DNA of 64,000 bases from Burkholderia catarinensis. GTDB taxonomy: Bacteria > Pseudomonadota > Gammaproteobacteria > Burkholderiales > Burkholderiaceae. Location of the stretch: contig NZ_MDEQ02000027.1 of NCBI RefSeq assembly GCF_001883705.2, positions 1-64,000 of the forward strand. The letters are read 5' to 3'. Below are positions 52,606 to 61,171 of this stretch, piece after piece. The position numbers and the translations under genes were made by a program. The first letter of the stretch is position 1; each line of letters opens with the position of its first letter. The notes beneath the pieces are model-generated. The model saw only the letters and a program-made list of their open reading frames with translations. It did not search any database and was not told where the DNA came from.

Positions 52606-52641
52606 GAAAATGGGCGGGACAGGCCCAAGCCTGCCCCGCCC
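52606..52641 (-). terminator. Terminator-like hairpin between infB and rbfA
   Basis: On the minus strand GGGCGGGGCAGGC, loop TTGG, GCCTGTCCCGCCC is followed by ATTTTC. One internal mismatch, short T-run. It may attenuate transcription into rbfA-truB or protect a processed 3' end. Confidence 0.6.
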
Positions 52642-52660
52642 ACGAGCCGATACGCGACGA

Positions 52661-55579
52661 TTACAGCGTACGCGCGACTTCGGTCACTTCGAAGACTTCG
52701 AACTGGTCGCCTTCGATGACGTCGTTGAAGTTCTTCACCGACATACCGCACTCGAAGCCTTGCTTCACTTCCTTCACGTCGTCCTTGAAGCGCTTCAGCG
52801 ATTCGAGTTCGCCCGTGAAGATCACGACGTTGTTGCGCAGTACGCGCACCGACGACGAGCGCTTGACGATACCGTCCGTGACCATACAGCCGGCGACCGT
52901 GCCGATCTTCGGCACCTTGAACACCTGGCGCACCTCGACCATACCGGTGATGACTTCGCGCTTCTCCGGTGCGAGCATGCCCGACATCGCGGCCTTCACC
53001 TCATCCACTGCGTCGTAGATGATGTTGTAGTAGCGGATGTCGATGCCGTTCGACTCGGCCAGCTTGCGCGCCTGTGCATCCGCACGCGTGTTGAAGCCGA
53101 TGATGACCGCCTTCGATGCCGTCGCGAGGTTGACGTCGTTTTCGCTGATGCCGCCCACCGCGCTGTGCACGATCTGCACGCGCACTTCGTCGGTCGACAG
53201 CTTGAGCAGCGACTGCACGAGCGCTTCCTGCGAGCCCTGCACGTCCGCCTTGATGATGAGCGGCAGGTTCTGCACTTCGCCTTCGCCCATCTGCTCGAGC
53301 ATGCTTTCCAGCTTCGCGGCCTGCTGCTTCGCAAGCTTCACGTCGCGGAACTTGCCCTGACGGAACAGCGCGATTTCGCGCGCCTTGCGCTCGTCCGGCA
53401 GCACGATCACTTCCTCGCCCGCACCCGGCACTTCCGACAGACCCTGGATTTCGACCGGGATCGACGGGCCGGCTTCCTTCGTCGGCTTGCCGTTCTCGTC
53501 GAGCATCGCACGGACGCGGCCATAAGCCGAGCCCGCAAGCACGATGTCGCCGCGGTTCAGCGTGCCGGACTGCACCAGGATCGTCGCGACCGGGCCCTTG
53601 CCCTTGTCGAGCTTCGCTTCGATCACGATGCCCTTGGCCGGCGCTTCGACCGGTGCCTTCAGTTCCAGCACTTCGGCCTGCAGCAGCACGTTCTCGAGCA
53701 GATCGTCGATGCCTGCGCCCGTCTTTGCCGACACCGGCACGAACGGCGAATCGCCACCGTATTCTTCCGGCACGACGCCTTCCGCGACCAGCTCCTGCTT
53801 GACGCGATCGAGGTTAGCGTCCGGCTTGTCGATCTTGTTGATCGCGACGACGATCGGCACGCCACCCGCCTTCGCGTGGGCGATCGCTTCCTTCGTCTGC
53901 GGCATCACGCCGTCGTCGGCTGCCACCACCAGCACCACGATGTCGGTCGCCTTCGCGCCGCGTGCACGCATTGCCGTGAACGCTTCGTGACCCGGCGTAT
54001 CGAGGAACGTGATGACGCCACGCGGCGTGTCGACGTGATACGCGCCGATATGCTGCGTAATGCCGCCCGCTTCGCCTGCGGCAACCTTCGCGCGGCGGAT
54101 GTGGTCGAGCAGCGAGGTCTTGCCGTGGTCGACGTGACCCATCACCGTGACGACCGGCGGACGCGGCAGTTGCTCCGCATCGGTAGTGGCTTCGCCTTCG
54201 ACGAGCAGCGCTTCCGGATCGTCCAGCTTCGCAGCAACCGCGCGGTGGCCCAGTTCCTCGACGACGATCATCGCCGTTTCCTGGTCGAGCACCTGGTTGA
54301 TCGTGACCATCTGGCCCATCTTCATCATCACCTTGATGACTTCGGAGGCCTTGATCGACATCTTGTGCGCGAGATCCGCAACCGAAACGGTTTCCGGCAC
54401 GTGCACTTCACGGACGATCGGCTCGGTCGGCGCCTGGAACGACGATGCGCTGTCCTGGTGACGGCCGCGACCCTTCGGGCCGCCGCGCCAGCCGCGGTCG
54501 ACACCGCCGCTCGAATCGCCGCGCGTCTTGATGCCGCGACGCTTCGACGCGTCGTCCTGCCAGCCGCCCTTGCCTGCGCCCGGCTTCTTGTTGCGGTCGC
54601 CCGCGCCTGCCGGCGCCTGCGTCGTTGCCGGTGCTGCACCGGCCGGCTTCTTCACGGCCGGACGCGCTTGCGCGCCTTCCGGCTTCGCCGGCTTGTGCAG
54701 CGTGCCCTTCGCTTCGACCGGCTTCGGCGGCTCGACCGGCTTCGGCGGCTCGACTGCCTTGACCACTGCCTTGCGCGGCGTGTTCATCATTTCGCGGATC
54801 GCACGCGCTTCGGCTTCCGCCGCCTCGCGACGCTTGCGAATTTCTTCCTGCTCGGCGCGCGCCTTGTCCGCCGCTTCGCGGGCAGCGTCTTCAGCCTTCT
54901 TCGCCGCTTCGCGCTGCGCCGCACGTTCGGCGGCCGCGCGTGCTTCGTCCTGTGCGGACTGCGCACTCGTCGCTTCCTGCTCGGCCGCGGCGGCCTGCTG
55001 CGCTGCCGCCTGCTGCTGTGCCGCAGCGGTTTCGACCGCGACACGCTTCGCCGCAGCCTCTTCCTCGGCGCGACGGCGCTCGGCTTCGGCCGCTTCCTCT
55101 CGGGCGCGACGTTCGGCTTCCTCGCGCTCGAGGTGTTCCTGGCGCTCGCGCAGTTCCTGCGCCTGCTTCTCGAGCAGCTCGGCCTCGCGGCGCGCTTCTT
55201 CCTCGCGACGCTTCAGTTCTGCATCGTCGTCCGCTTCGGCGACCTGCTCCTGACCCTGTTCCGCCCCATCGCTCACGTCGTCGCGCTTGACGAACGTGCG
55301 CTTCTTGCGGACCTCGACCTGAATGGTGCGAGCCTTGCCCGTCGCGTCAGATTGCTTGATCTCCGACGTATGCTTGCGGGTCAGCGTGATCTTGCGCTTG
55401 TCGCCGTCGGTTGCGCCGTGCGACTTGCGCAAATGATCGAGCAGACGCGCCTTGTCCGTTTCGGACAGCGCATCGTCTTCACTCGCTTTCTGGACGCCCG
55501 CTGCCTGCAGCTGTTCGAGCAGCACACCAGCAGGCATTTTCAGTTCCGCGGCAAATTGGGCTACGTTGTTACTCGCCAT
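52661..55579 (-). CDS. infB: Translation initiation factor IF-2
   Basis: 972 residues. N-terminal IF2_N domain (NVAQFAAELKMPAGVLLEQL), a long charged Ala/Glu/Arg-rich region from about 90 to 260, a Pro/Lys/Ala-rich linker, a second N-domain (VSVADLAHKMSIKASEVIKV), and the GTPase core: G1 VMGHVDHGKTSLLD, G3 DTPGHEAFTAMRARG, G4 NKIDKPDA. It places initiator tRNA on the 30S subunit and drives subunit joining. Part of the nusA operon. Confidence 0.96.
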   Translation of the reverse strand: MASNNVAQFAAELKMPAGVLLEQLQAAGVQKASEDDALSETDKARLLDHLRKSHGATDGDKRKITLTRKHTSEIKQSDATGKARTIQVEVRKKRTFVKRDDVSDGAEQGQEQVAEADDDAELKRREEEARREAELLEKQAQELRERQEHLEREEAERRAREEAAEAERRRAEEEAAAKRVAVETAAAQQQAAAQQAAAAEQEATSAQSAQDEARAAAERAAQREAAKKAEDAAREAADKARAEQEEIRKRREAAEAEARAIREMMNTPRKAVVKAVEPPKPVEPPKPVEAKGTLHKPAKPEGAQARPAVKKPAGAAPATTQAPAGAGDRNKKPGAGKGGWQDDASKRRGIKTRGDSSGGVDRGWRGGPKGRGRHQDSASSFQAPTEPIVREVHVPETVSVADLAHKMSIKASEVIKVMMKMGQMVTINQVLDQETAMIVVEELGHRAVAAKLDDPEALLVEGEATTDAEQLPRPPVVTVMGHVDHGKTSLLDHIRRAKVAAGEAGGITQHIGAYHVDTPRGVITFLDTPGHEAFTAMRARGAKATDIVVLVVAADDGVMPQTKEAIAHAKAGGVPIVVAINKIDKPDANLDRVKQELVAEGVVPEEYGGDSPFVPVSAKTGAGIDDLLENVLLQAEVLELKAPVEAPAKGIVIEAKLDKGKGPVATILVQSGTLNRGDIVLAGSAYGRVRAMLDENGKPTKEAGPSIPVEIQGLSEVPGAGEEVIVLPDERKAREIALFRQGKFRDVKLAKQQAAKLESMLEQMGEGEVQNLPLIIKADVQGSQEALVQSLLKLSTDEVRVQIVHSAVGGISENDVNLATASKAVIIGFNTRADAQARKLAESNGIDIRYYNIIYDAVDEVKAAMSGMLAPEKREVITGMVEVRQVFKVPKIGTVAGCMVTDGIVKRSSSVRVLRNNVVIFTGELESLKRFKDDVKEVKQGFECGMSVKNFNDVIEGDQFEVFEVTEVARTL

Positions 55580-55670
55580 TCATTCCTCTTAGTGCAAGGA
55601 CCGATTCCTTGCTGTTAGCATCGGGTCAGGCCATACGGCCGCCATCAAATCAGTGCGCCATGGTCATTTC

Positions 55671-57146
55671 TCACTGGAACCAATGTTCACGTGCTTTCAT
55701 GATCAACGCCTTAGCGGCATCCTCTTCCATCCCGGTCATGTCGACCAGTTCATCCACTGCCAGCTCGGCGAGATCGTCGCGCGTGGCCACTGCGTGTTCG
55801 GACAGCTTCGCAAGCAACTCCGGCGTGATGCCGTCGAGGCTCTTGAGATCCAGCGCTGCGTTCTCGACTTTTTCTTCGTTCGCGATAGCCATCGTCAACA
55901 GCGCGTCACGGGCGCGGTTACGCAACTCGTGCACGGTGTCCTCGTCGAACGCCTCGATTTCGAGCATTTCGTTGAGCGGCACGTAGGCGATCTCTTCGAG
56001 GCTCGTGAAGCCTTCGTCGATCAGGATGTCGGCAACTTCTTCGTCGACGTCGAGACGCGCCATGAACAGCGCACGCAGCCGGTCGCGCTCTTCACCCTGC
56101 TTCAGGGCGGATTCGTCCGGCGTCATGATGTTGATCTGCCAGCCGGTCAATTCACCGGCAAGGCGAACGTTCTGACCGCTGCGGCCGATCGCGACCGCCA
56201 GCTCGTTCTCGTCGACGACGACGTCCATCGAGTGCTTTTCTTCATCGACGACGATCGACTGGACAGCTGCCGGCGCGAGCGCGCCGATCACGAACTGGGC
56301 GGGATCCTCCGACCATAGCACGATGTCGATGTTTTCGCCACCGAGCTCGTTGCGCACGGCCTGCACGCGGGAACCGCGGATGCCGACGCAGGTGCCGATC
56401 GGATCGATCCGCTTGTCGTATGCGATGACGCCGATCTTCGCGCGCACGCCCGGGTCGCGGGCTGCCGCCTTGATTTCGAGCAGACCCTGCTCGATTTCCG
56501 GCACTTCCATCTCGAACAGCTTCATCAGGAACTCGGGCGCCGTACGCGACAGCTCGATCTGCGGGCCACGTGCGGTGCGGTCGACCTTCGCGATGTACGC
56601 GCGCACACGGTCGCCCACGCGCAGGTTTTCCTTCGGGATCAGTTGATCGCGGCGCAGCAGCGCCTCGACACGACCCGATTCCACGATGAAGTTGCCCTTG
56701 TCGAGGCGCTTCACCGTACCCGTCATGATCTTTTCGCCGCGCTCGAGATAGTCGTTCAGGATCTGCTCGCGTTCCGCGTCGCGGACCTTCTGCAGGATCA
56801 CCTGCTTCGCGGCCTGCGCGCCAATGCGCCCGAACTCGATCGACGGTACGGGTTCCTCGACATACTCGCCGACTTCGACGTCGGACTTCTGCTCACGTGC
56901 TTCGAACAGCAGGATCTCGCGATCCGGCTCCTGCAAGCCTGCCTCGTCGGGTACGACGAGCCAGCGACGGAAGGTTTCGTGCTCGCCGCTTTCGCGATCA
57001 ATATGGACGCGGATTTCGGCGCCTTCGTCGAACAGCTTCTTGGAAGCGGACGCGAGCGCAGCCTCGAGGGCGCCCAGCACCACATCCTTGTCGACGTTTT
57101 TCTCGCGCGCCAGCGCATCCACCAGCATCAACACTTCGCGACTCAT
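55671..57146 (-). CDS. nusA: Transcription termination/antitermination factor NusA
   Basis: 491 residues, the usual length. N-terminal RNAP-binding domain (MLVDALAREKNVDKDVVLGA), S1 domain near 135-200 (IMTGTVKRLDKGNFIVESGR), two KH domains (DPIGTCVGIRGSRVQAVRNE; VAIGRSGQNVRLAGELTGW), and two C-terminal helix-hairpin-helix acidic repeats from about 360. Its ATG overlaps the rimP stop as TAATG, so translation is coupled. NusA can influence terminators in its own leader. Confidence 0.96.
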   Translation of the reverse strand: MSREVLMLVDALAREKNVDKDVVLGALEAALASASKKLFDEGAEIRVHIDRESGEHETFRRWLVVPDEAGLQEPDREILLFEAREQKSDVEVGEYVEEPVPSIEFGRIGAQAAKQVILQKVRDAEREQILNDYLERGEKIMTGTVKRLDKGNFIVESGRVEALLRRDQLIPKENLRVGDRVRAYIAKVDRTARGPQIELSRTAPEFLMKLFEMEVPEIEQGLLEIKAAARDPGVRAKIGVIAYDKRIDPIGTCVGIRGSRVQAVRNELGGENIDIVLWSEDPAQFVIGALAPAAVQSIVVDEEKHSMDVVVDENELAVAIGRSGQNVRLAGELTGWQINIMTPDESALKQGEERDRLRALFMARLDVDEEVADILIDEGFTSLEEIAYVPLNEMLEIEAFDEDTVHELRNRARDALLTMAIANEEKVENAALDLKSLDGITPELLAKLSEHAVATRDDLAELAVDELVDMTGMEEDAAKALIMKAREHWFQ

Positions 57147-57604
57147 TATTTGCGGCTCCTAAAGTCAACTTGCGGAATCAGGCGGGCTTTGTCGATATCG
57201 GCCAGCGTGAAATCCAGCATGGCCGCCTCGCCCTTCTTCCCTTCAAATTCCAAACCGATCGTTTCGCCATTCGGCGCGTGCAGAATGCCCCGGTACGTCT
57301 TGCGCCCGTCCAGCGGCTTTTTCAAGGTCACGGAAACTTCGTTGCCGGCGAAACGCTCGAAGTCAGCCAGTTTCTTCAACGGGCGGTCGAGCCCCGGAGA
57401 CGAGACTTCGAGCCGTTCGTAATCGATGTTTTCGACCGTCAAGACGTGCTGGAGCTGACGCGTGACCTTTTCGCAATCTTCGAGCGAGATGCCGGCAGGC
57501 TGATCGATATAGATGCAAAGCATGCCGCGCCCGGTGCGCTCGAGATCCACCAGCTCGTAGCCGAGCCCGGTGACCGTGGTTTCTATCAGTTCCGTCAGTT
57601 GCAC
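57146..57604 (-). CDS. rimP: Ribosome maturation factor RimP
   Basis: 152 residues: LTELIETTVTGLGYELVDLE, ISLEDCEKVTRQLQHVL and SSPGLDRPLKKLADFERFAG are RimP landmarks. It is needed for 30S assembly near S12. First gene of the operon; overlaps nusA by one base. Confidence 0.95.
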   Translation of the reverse strand: MQLTELIETTVTGLGYELVDLERTGRGMLCIYIDQPAGISLEDCEKVTRQLQHVLTVENIDYERLEVSSPGLDRPLKKLADFERFAGNEVSVTLKKPLDGRKTYRGILHAPNGETIGLEFEGKKGEAAMLDFTLADIDKARLIPQVDFRSRK

Positions 57605-57701
57605 TGTGTCCTCTCAGGTGTTCGCGCCCGCCGCTCGCGATTCACCCGCGGGCGCGCGCCTTAGCCGGCGCAGGAAGCGCTACCCGAGATGCCTAACCGT
57701 T

Positions 57702-57789
57702 TCAGCAAAAAAAAATGGGCGGAACGCCCATCTTCTTACTACTGGTGGTCGCACCTGAGCCGCACATTGAATCCGTACGCCCAGCGACT
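57702..57789 (-). ncRNA. Terminated leader RNA upstream of rimP (attenuator or small RNA)
   Basis: From the promoter at 57795 a transcript of about 85 nt would end in a strong terminator before rimP. A short frame begins ATG TGC GGC inside it. Enterobacterial rimP operons are known to have a leader attenuator (Rfam rimP leader); this would be a Burkholderia analogue, without shown sequence similarity. The transcript limits are inferred. Confidence 0.5.
57708..57735 (-). terminator. Strong intrinsic terminator in the rimP leader
   Basis: On the minus strand GATGGGCG, loop TTC, CGCCCATT is followed by a run of nine T residues (57715-57707). It lies upstream of rimP and downstream of the operon promoter, so it must be read through for the operon to be expressed. 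Confidence 0.85.
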
Positions 57790-57794
57790 TCGCG

Positions 57795-57823
57795 ATTATA
57801 GCGATTTTTGGCGCAAACGCCAA
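57795..57823 (-). promoter_or_regulatory. Sigma-70 promoter of the rimP-nusA-infB operon
   Basis: On the minus strand -35 TTGGCG (57823-57818), 17-base spacer, -10 TATAAT (57800-57795). Perfect -10, ideal spacing. A start point near 57788 is expected. Confidence 0.75.
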
Positions 57824-58062
57824 GCCAGCCGGTAAAAGCAGCGCGTCGTCTGCCTTTACGGACCGAAAATGTGAAATCGGACTGCCCGATCAACCGGCGC
57901 CATCCTGCCGCACCGGAGATCGGCGATGCCGGCGGCCATGCAGCGGCACGCGACATATAGACAGTCGAAAGCAAGAAATGCCATGCATCGTGCCGACAAA
58001 ACCGGACGGATGCCGATCTTGCCGGCACGCCGGCGGCTTTGCGCCGCCGTATGCCTGAACGC

Positions 58063-59823
58063 TCAGCGGCTGCGCGTGCGAGTACGCTGCGGACGCTGGC
58101 CGCCGCGCGGGCCGCCACCGTTGCCGGCGCCCTCGGGACGATTGCCGTTCGGGTTGCGATTGCCGCCCTTGCTGCCGCCACGCTTGGGGCCCGCGCCATC
58201 GCGCTTCGGGCCTGCGCCATACGACGCGCGGTTCCCGTCGACATCGCGGCCACCGCCCGTGCGATTGCCATCACGACCGCCGCCTGCACGGTTGCCATCG
58301 CGGCCGCCGCCAGTGCGGTTGCCGTAGCCCGACGGCGCAACCGGCAGGCTACCATAGCCGCTCAGGCCCGGCAGGCCCGGCCCGCCGCGCCGACCGCCGC
58401 CACGACGCGGCTGGTCGAGTTGCCCGTGCGTCGTCAACACCGGCTCACGACTGATGAAACCCATCGACGTCTCCATCGGATCAGGCTGGCGGCGCTCGGC
58501 CTGACCGGCATCGCCGCGCTTGCCCTTCTCCTCCGACGGCGCCTTCAGGCCGACGGCCGCCAGCAGCTTGCGCACCTGCACGTCGTCGAGCTCCTCCCAG
58601 CGGCCGCGCTTCAGGCCGCGCGGCAGCGGGATCGGACCGTGGCGCGTACGGATCAGGCGGCTCACCATCAGGCCGACCGCCTCGAACATCCGGCGCACTT
58701 CGCGGTTGCGGCCTTCGGCCAGCGCGACGTGATACCAGTGGTTCGTGCCTTCGCCGCCGCCATCGCGGATGCGCAGGAAGTTCGCCGGGCCGTCATCGAG
58801 CTCGACGCCGTGCAGCAGCTTTTGCCGCGCACCTTCGGCCAGCTCGCCGACGACGCGCACCGCGTACTCGCGCTCGACGCTGTAGCGCGGATGCATGAAG
58901 CGGTTCGCAAGGTCACCCGAAGTCGTCAGCATCAGCAGACCTTCGGTATTGAAGTCGAGGCGGCCCACCGCAAGCCATTTCGCCGTCTTCATCGGCGGCA
59001 GGCGATCGAACACCGACGGACGGCCTTCCGGATCTGCGTGGCTGACGATCTCGCCCGTCGGCTTGTGGTACAGCAGCACGCGCGGCGGCTTGTTCGGCAG
59101 CTTGCGCTTGACCGGCTTGCCGTTGATCCGCACCTGGTCGGTCGGCATGATGCGCTGGCCGATATGCGCGGGCTCGCCGTTCACCGACACGCGGCCGGCG
59201 ACGATCAGCTCTTCCATTTCGCGGCGCGAGCCCATCCCCGCCTCCGCCAGCACCTTGTGAAGCTTCGGTGCGTCGTCGTCCGGCGACAGCACGCGCTTGT
59301 TCGCCGGCTGGCTGCGGCCGCGGCGCAGCATCGGCGCACGCACGCCGCTACCGCCCGCGGAGTTGTCCGCGTCGAATGCCGGCGACGTCACGTAGGCGAA
59401 CAGTTCGTCCTGGGACGCATCGCCTTCCGCCTTCACCGAGCCACCCTCAGCCTTCGGTGCGCCGCCGCGTCGGCCTTGGCCGCCCTGAGCGCCCGGGCCG
59501 CCCTTGGCCGCGCCTTCGCGCTTGCCGGCAGCAGGCTTGCGACCGCCCTTGGCCGCACCTTCCTTGCGCGGCGCACGCGCCGGCTGCGCTTCGGCAACCT
59601 CGGCCGGCTGCGCGTCAGCGCCTTCGCCGCCCTGCGGCTCGCCTTCGCCCTTCGACTTGGCCGCCGCGCGACGCCGCGCGATCAGACTGCGCGGGCCTCG
59701 CCGCAAACCGCGGCGGGGACGCTCGTCGCCACCCGCGGCCGAAGCGTCCTGCTCCGGCGCATCGTCGGCACGCGCTGCCTGCACGGCAGGCGCGGACGAT
59801 TCAATATCGTGGATATCTGTCAA
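58063..59823 (-). CDS. rluB: 23S rRNA pseudouridine synthase RluB, with long disordered tails
   Basis: 586 residues against about 290 in E. coli. The core (about 195-455) has the S4 domain (KLHKVLAEAGMGSRREMEEL, INGKPVKRKLP) and RsuA-type catalytic segment AVGRLDFNTEGLLMLTTSGD with the catalytic Asp. The first 190 residues are Ala/Gly/Arg/Lys-rich, and the last 100 are Gly/Arg/Asn-rich with NRTGGGRDG-like repeats. It modifies 23S rRNA position 2605. It is 60 bp downstream of scpB, the common scpB-rluB pair. Confidence 0.9.
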   Translation of the reverse strand: MTDIHDIESSAPAVQAARADDAPEQDASAAGGDERPRRGLRRGPRSLIARRRAAAKSKGEGEPQGGEGADAQPAEVAEAQPARAPRKEGAAKGGRKPAAGKREGAAKGGPGAQGGQGRRGGAPKAEGGSVKAEGDASQDELFAYVTSPAFDADNSAGGSGVRAPMLRRGRSQPANKRVLSPDDDAPKLHKVLAEAGMGSRREMEELIVAGRVSVNGEPAHIGQRIMPTDQVRINGKPVKRKLPNKPPRVLLYHKPTGEIVSHADPEGRPSVFDRLPPMKTAKWLAVGRLDFNTEGLLMLTTSGDLANRFMHPRYSVEREYAVRVVGELAEGARQKLLHGVELDDGPANFLRIRDGGGEGTNHWYHVALAEGRNREVRRMFEAVGLMVSRLIRTRHGPIPLPRGLKRGRWEELDDVQVRKLLAAVGLKAPSEEKGKRGDAGQAERRQPDPMETSMGFISREPVLTTHGQLDQPRRGGGRRGGPGLPGLSGYGSLPVAPSGYGNRTGGGRDGNRAGGGRDGNRTGGGRDVDGNRASYGAGPKRDGAGPKRGGSKGGNRNPNGNRPEGAGNGGGPRGGQRPQRTRTRSR

Positions 59824-59883
59824 AACAACCTCAAAATGTCAGGTCTCGCGCCCGACACGGGCGCGGCAAGAAGTTGGCCGCGA

Positions 59884-60888
59884 TCAGGCGCGACGCTGTT
59901 CGGGTTCTGCTTCGTCGTCCGGCAACGCGTCGGCACCGATGGGTGCACTGGCGCTTCGTACGGCATCCGCGAGACTGTCGGACGTGTCGTCCAGCATCTC
60001 GTCGTCCGCAGGACGGGAACGGGACGCGTCGGCTTGGCCAGCCTCGCCGGGCGTGTCGCCGGCCGCTTCCGCTCCGTCTCCGGCAGCCGCTTCGGCGGCC
60101 GGCTTGCGATCTTCCTCGTTCCAATCCGCGCGCAGCGGCTCGGGCTGCACACCGGTCGGCGCTGCTTCGGCGCCAACCTGTTCAGTTTGCTCGCGATCAG
60201 CATCGAGCGTATCGCGGCCCGGGATTTCCTGCGTCGACGCGACGTCGGTCGCGGCATCGCCCGGCAATTCATCCGCCTGCGCCTGCGGCGCGTCGTCCAT
60301 TGCGCTGCCGACAACCGCCGCGTGATCGTCGAAATCCATTGCCTGCTGCGCAAGCAGCGCGGCCTCGATGTTCGCTGCCGGCTCTTCGAGCGCAGGCAGG
60401 TCGTCGAGCGCCTTCAGGCCGAGATCGTCGAGGAACTGCTTGGTCGTCGCATATAGCGCCGGGCGCCCCGGCACGTCACGATGACCGATCACCTCGATCC
60501 AGCCGCGATCCTCGAGTTGCTTGACCACCTGCGTATTGACCGTGACGCCGCGAATCTCTTCGATGTCGCCGCGCGTGACGGGTTGCCGATACGCAATGAT
60601 CGCGAGCGTCTCGAGCACCGCGCGCGAATATTTCGGCGGCTTCTCGGGATGCAGGCGATCCAGATAATGACGCATCGCCGGCTTGCTCTGAAAGCGCCAT
60701 CCGGTCGCCAGCGCCACCAGTTCGACGCCGCGGCCGGACCAATCCTGTTTCAGATCTTCGAGCAACGTGCGGACCGTGTCAGCCGACACTCCGTCGGCAA
60801 AGAGCTTGCGCAAATCGCCGAGCTTCAGCGGTTCCTGCGCGCAGATCAAAGCAGTCTCGAGGACGATCTTCGCCTCTTGGGTATTCAT
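59884..60888 (-). CDS. scpB: Chromosome segregation/condensation protein ScpB
   Basis: 334 residues. Residues 1-190 are the paired winged-helix ScpB domain: AKIVLETALICAQEPLKLGD, RAVLETLAIIAYRQPVTRGD, TKQFLDDLGLKALDDLPAL. ScpB works with ScpA and SMC as the kleisin complex. A C-terminal acidic tail of about 130 residues (Asp/Glu/Ala-rich) is unusual in length. No scpA gene is adjacent in this window. Confidence 0.93.
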   Translation of the reverse strand: MNTQEAKIVLETALICAQEPLKLGDLRKLFADGVSADTVRTLLEDLKQDWSGRGVELVALATGWRFQSKPAMRHYLDRLHPEKPPKYSRAVLETLAIIAYRQPVTRGDIEEIRGVTVNTQVVKQLEDRGWIEVIGHRDVPGRPALYATTKQFLDDLGLKALDDLPALEEPAANIEAALLAQQAMDFDDHAAVVGSAMDDAPQAQADELPGDAATDVASTQEIPGRDTLDADREQTEQVGAEAAPTGVQPEPLRADWNEEDRKPAAEAAAGDGAEAAGDTPGEAGQADASRSRPADDEMLDDTSDSLADAVRSASAPIGADALPDDEAEPEQRRA

Positions 60889-61171
60889 GCAGCTAGGCCA
60901 GACCCTGTGGTCAAACGAACCGGATCAACAAACAGACGAAAGGAACGGAAGACGCGCTCGCCCGATTCTGATCGGTCATATTGATGGGAGCACGAACCGG
61001 GGGCGGCGAACCAACTTCAGGCCAGGCCCAAACCGGACGGAACAGCACGGCTCAACGGCGGAACCGCGTGACTGAGCGCCATATTACGCAAAATTGTCCG
61101 GTGCGTAAAGATGGACCGAGGATGGGCCGAGCGGGCCGCCGCCAGTCGGCCGCGTCCGCTCCGGCCCCGCT

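Larger units (their letters stand above)
57605..58062. other. Leader and promoter region between rimP and rluB
   Basis: 458 bases. It contains the rimP-operon promoter (57795-57823 minus), a leader transcript with a T9 terminator, and about 240 bases below rluB in which only a T-less hairpin GGCGGC-GCAAA-GCCGCC (near 58031-58047) is seen. No tRNA was found, unlike enterobacteria where metY precedes rimP. Confidence 0.6.

Noticed and set aside
52604..55618. Open frame of about 1000 codons opposite infB
   Set aside because: Composition (Arg, Leu, His, Ala) is that of an antisense shadow; infB is unmistakable on the other strand.
57605..58062. tRNA (metY-like) upstream of rimP
   Set aside because: No cloverleaf or CCA end could be traced; the structure present is a terminator.
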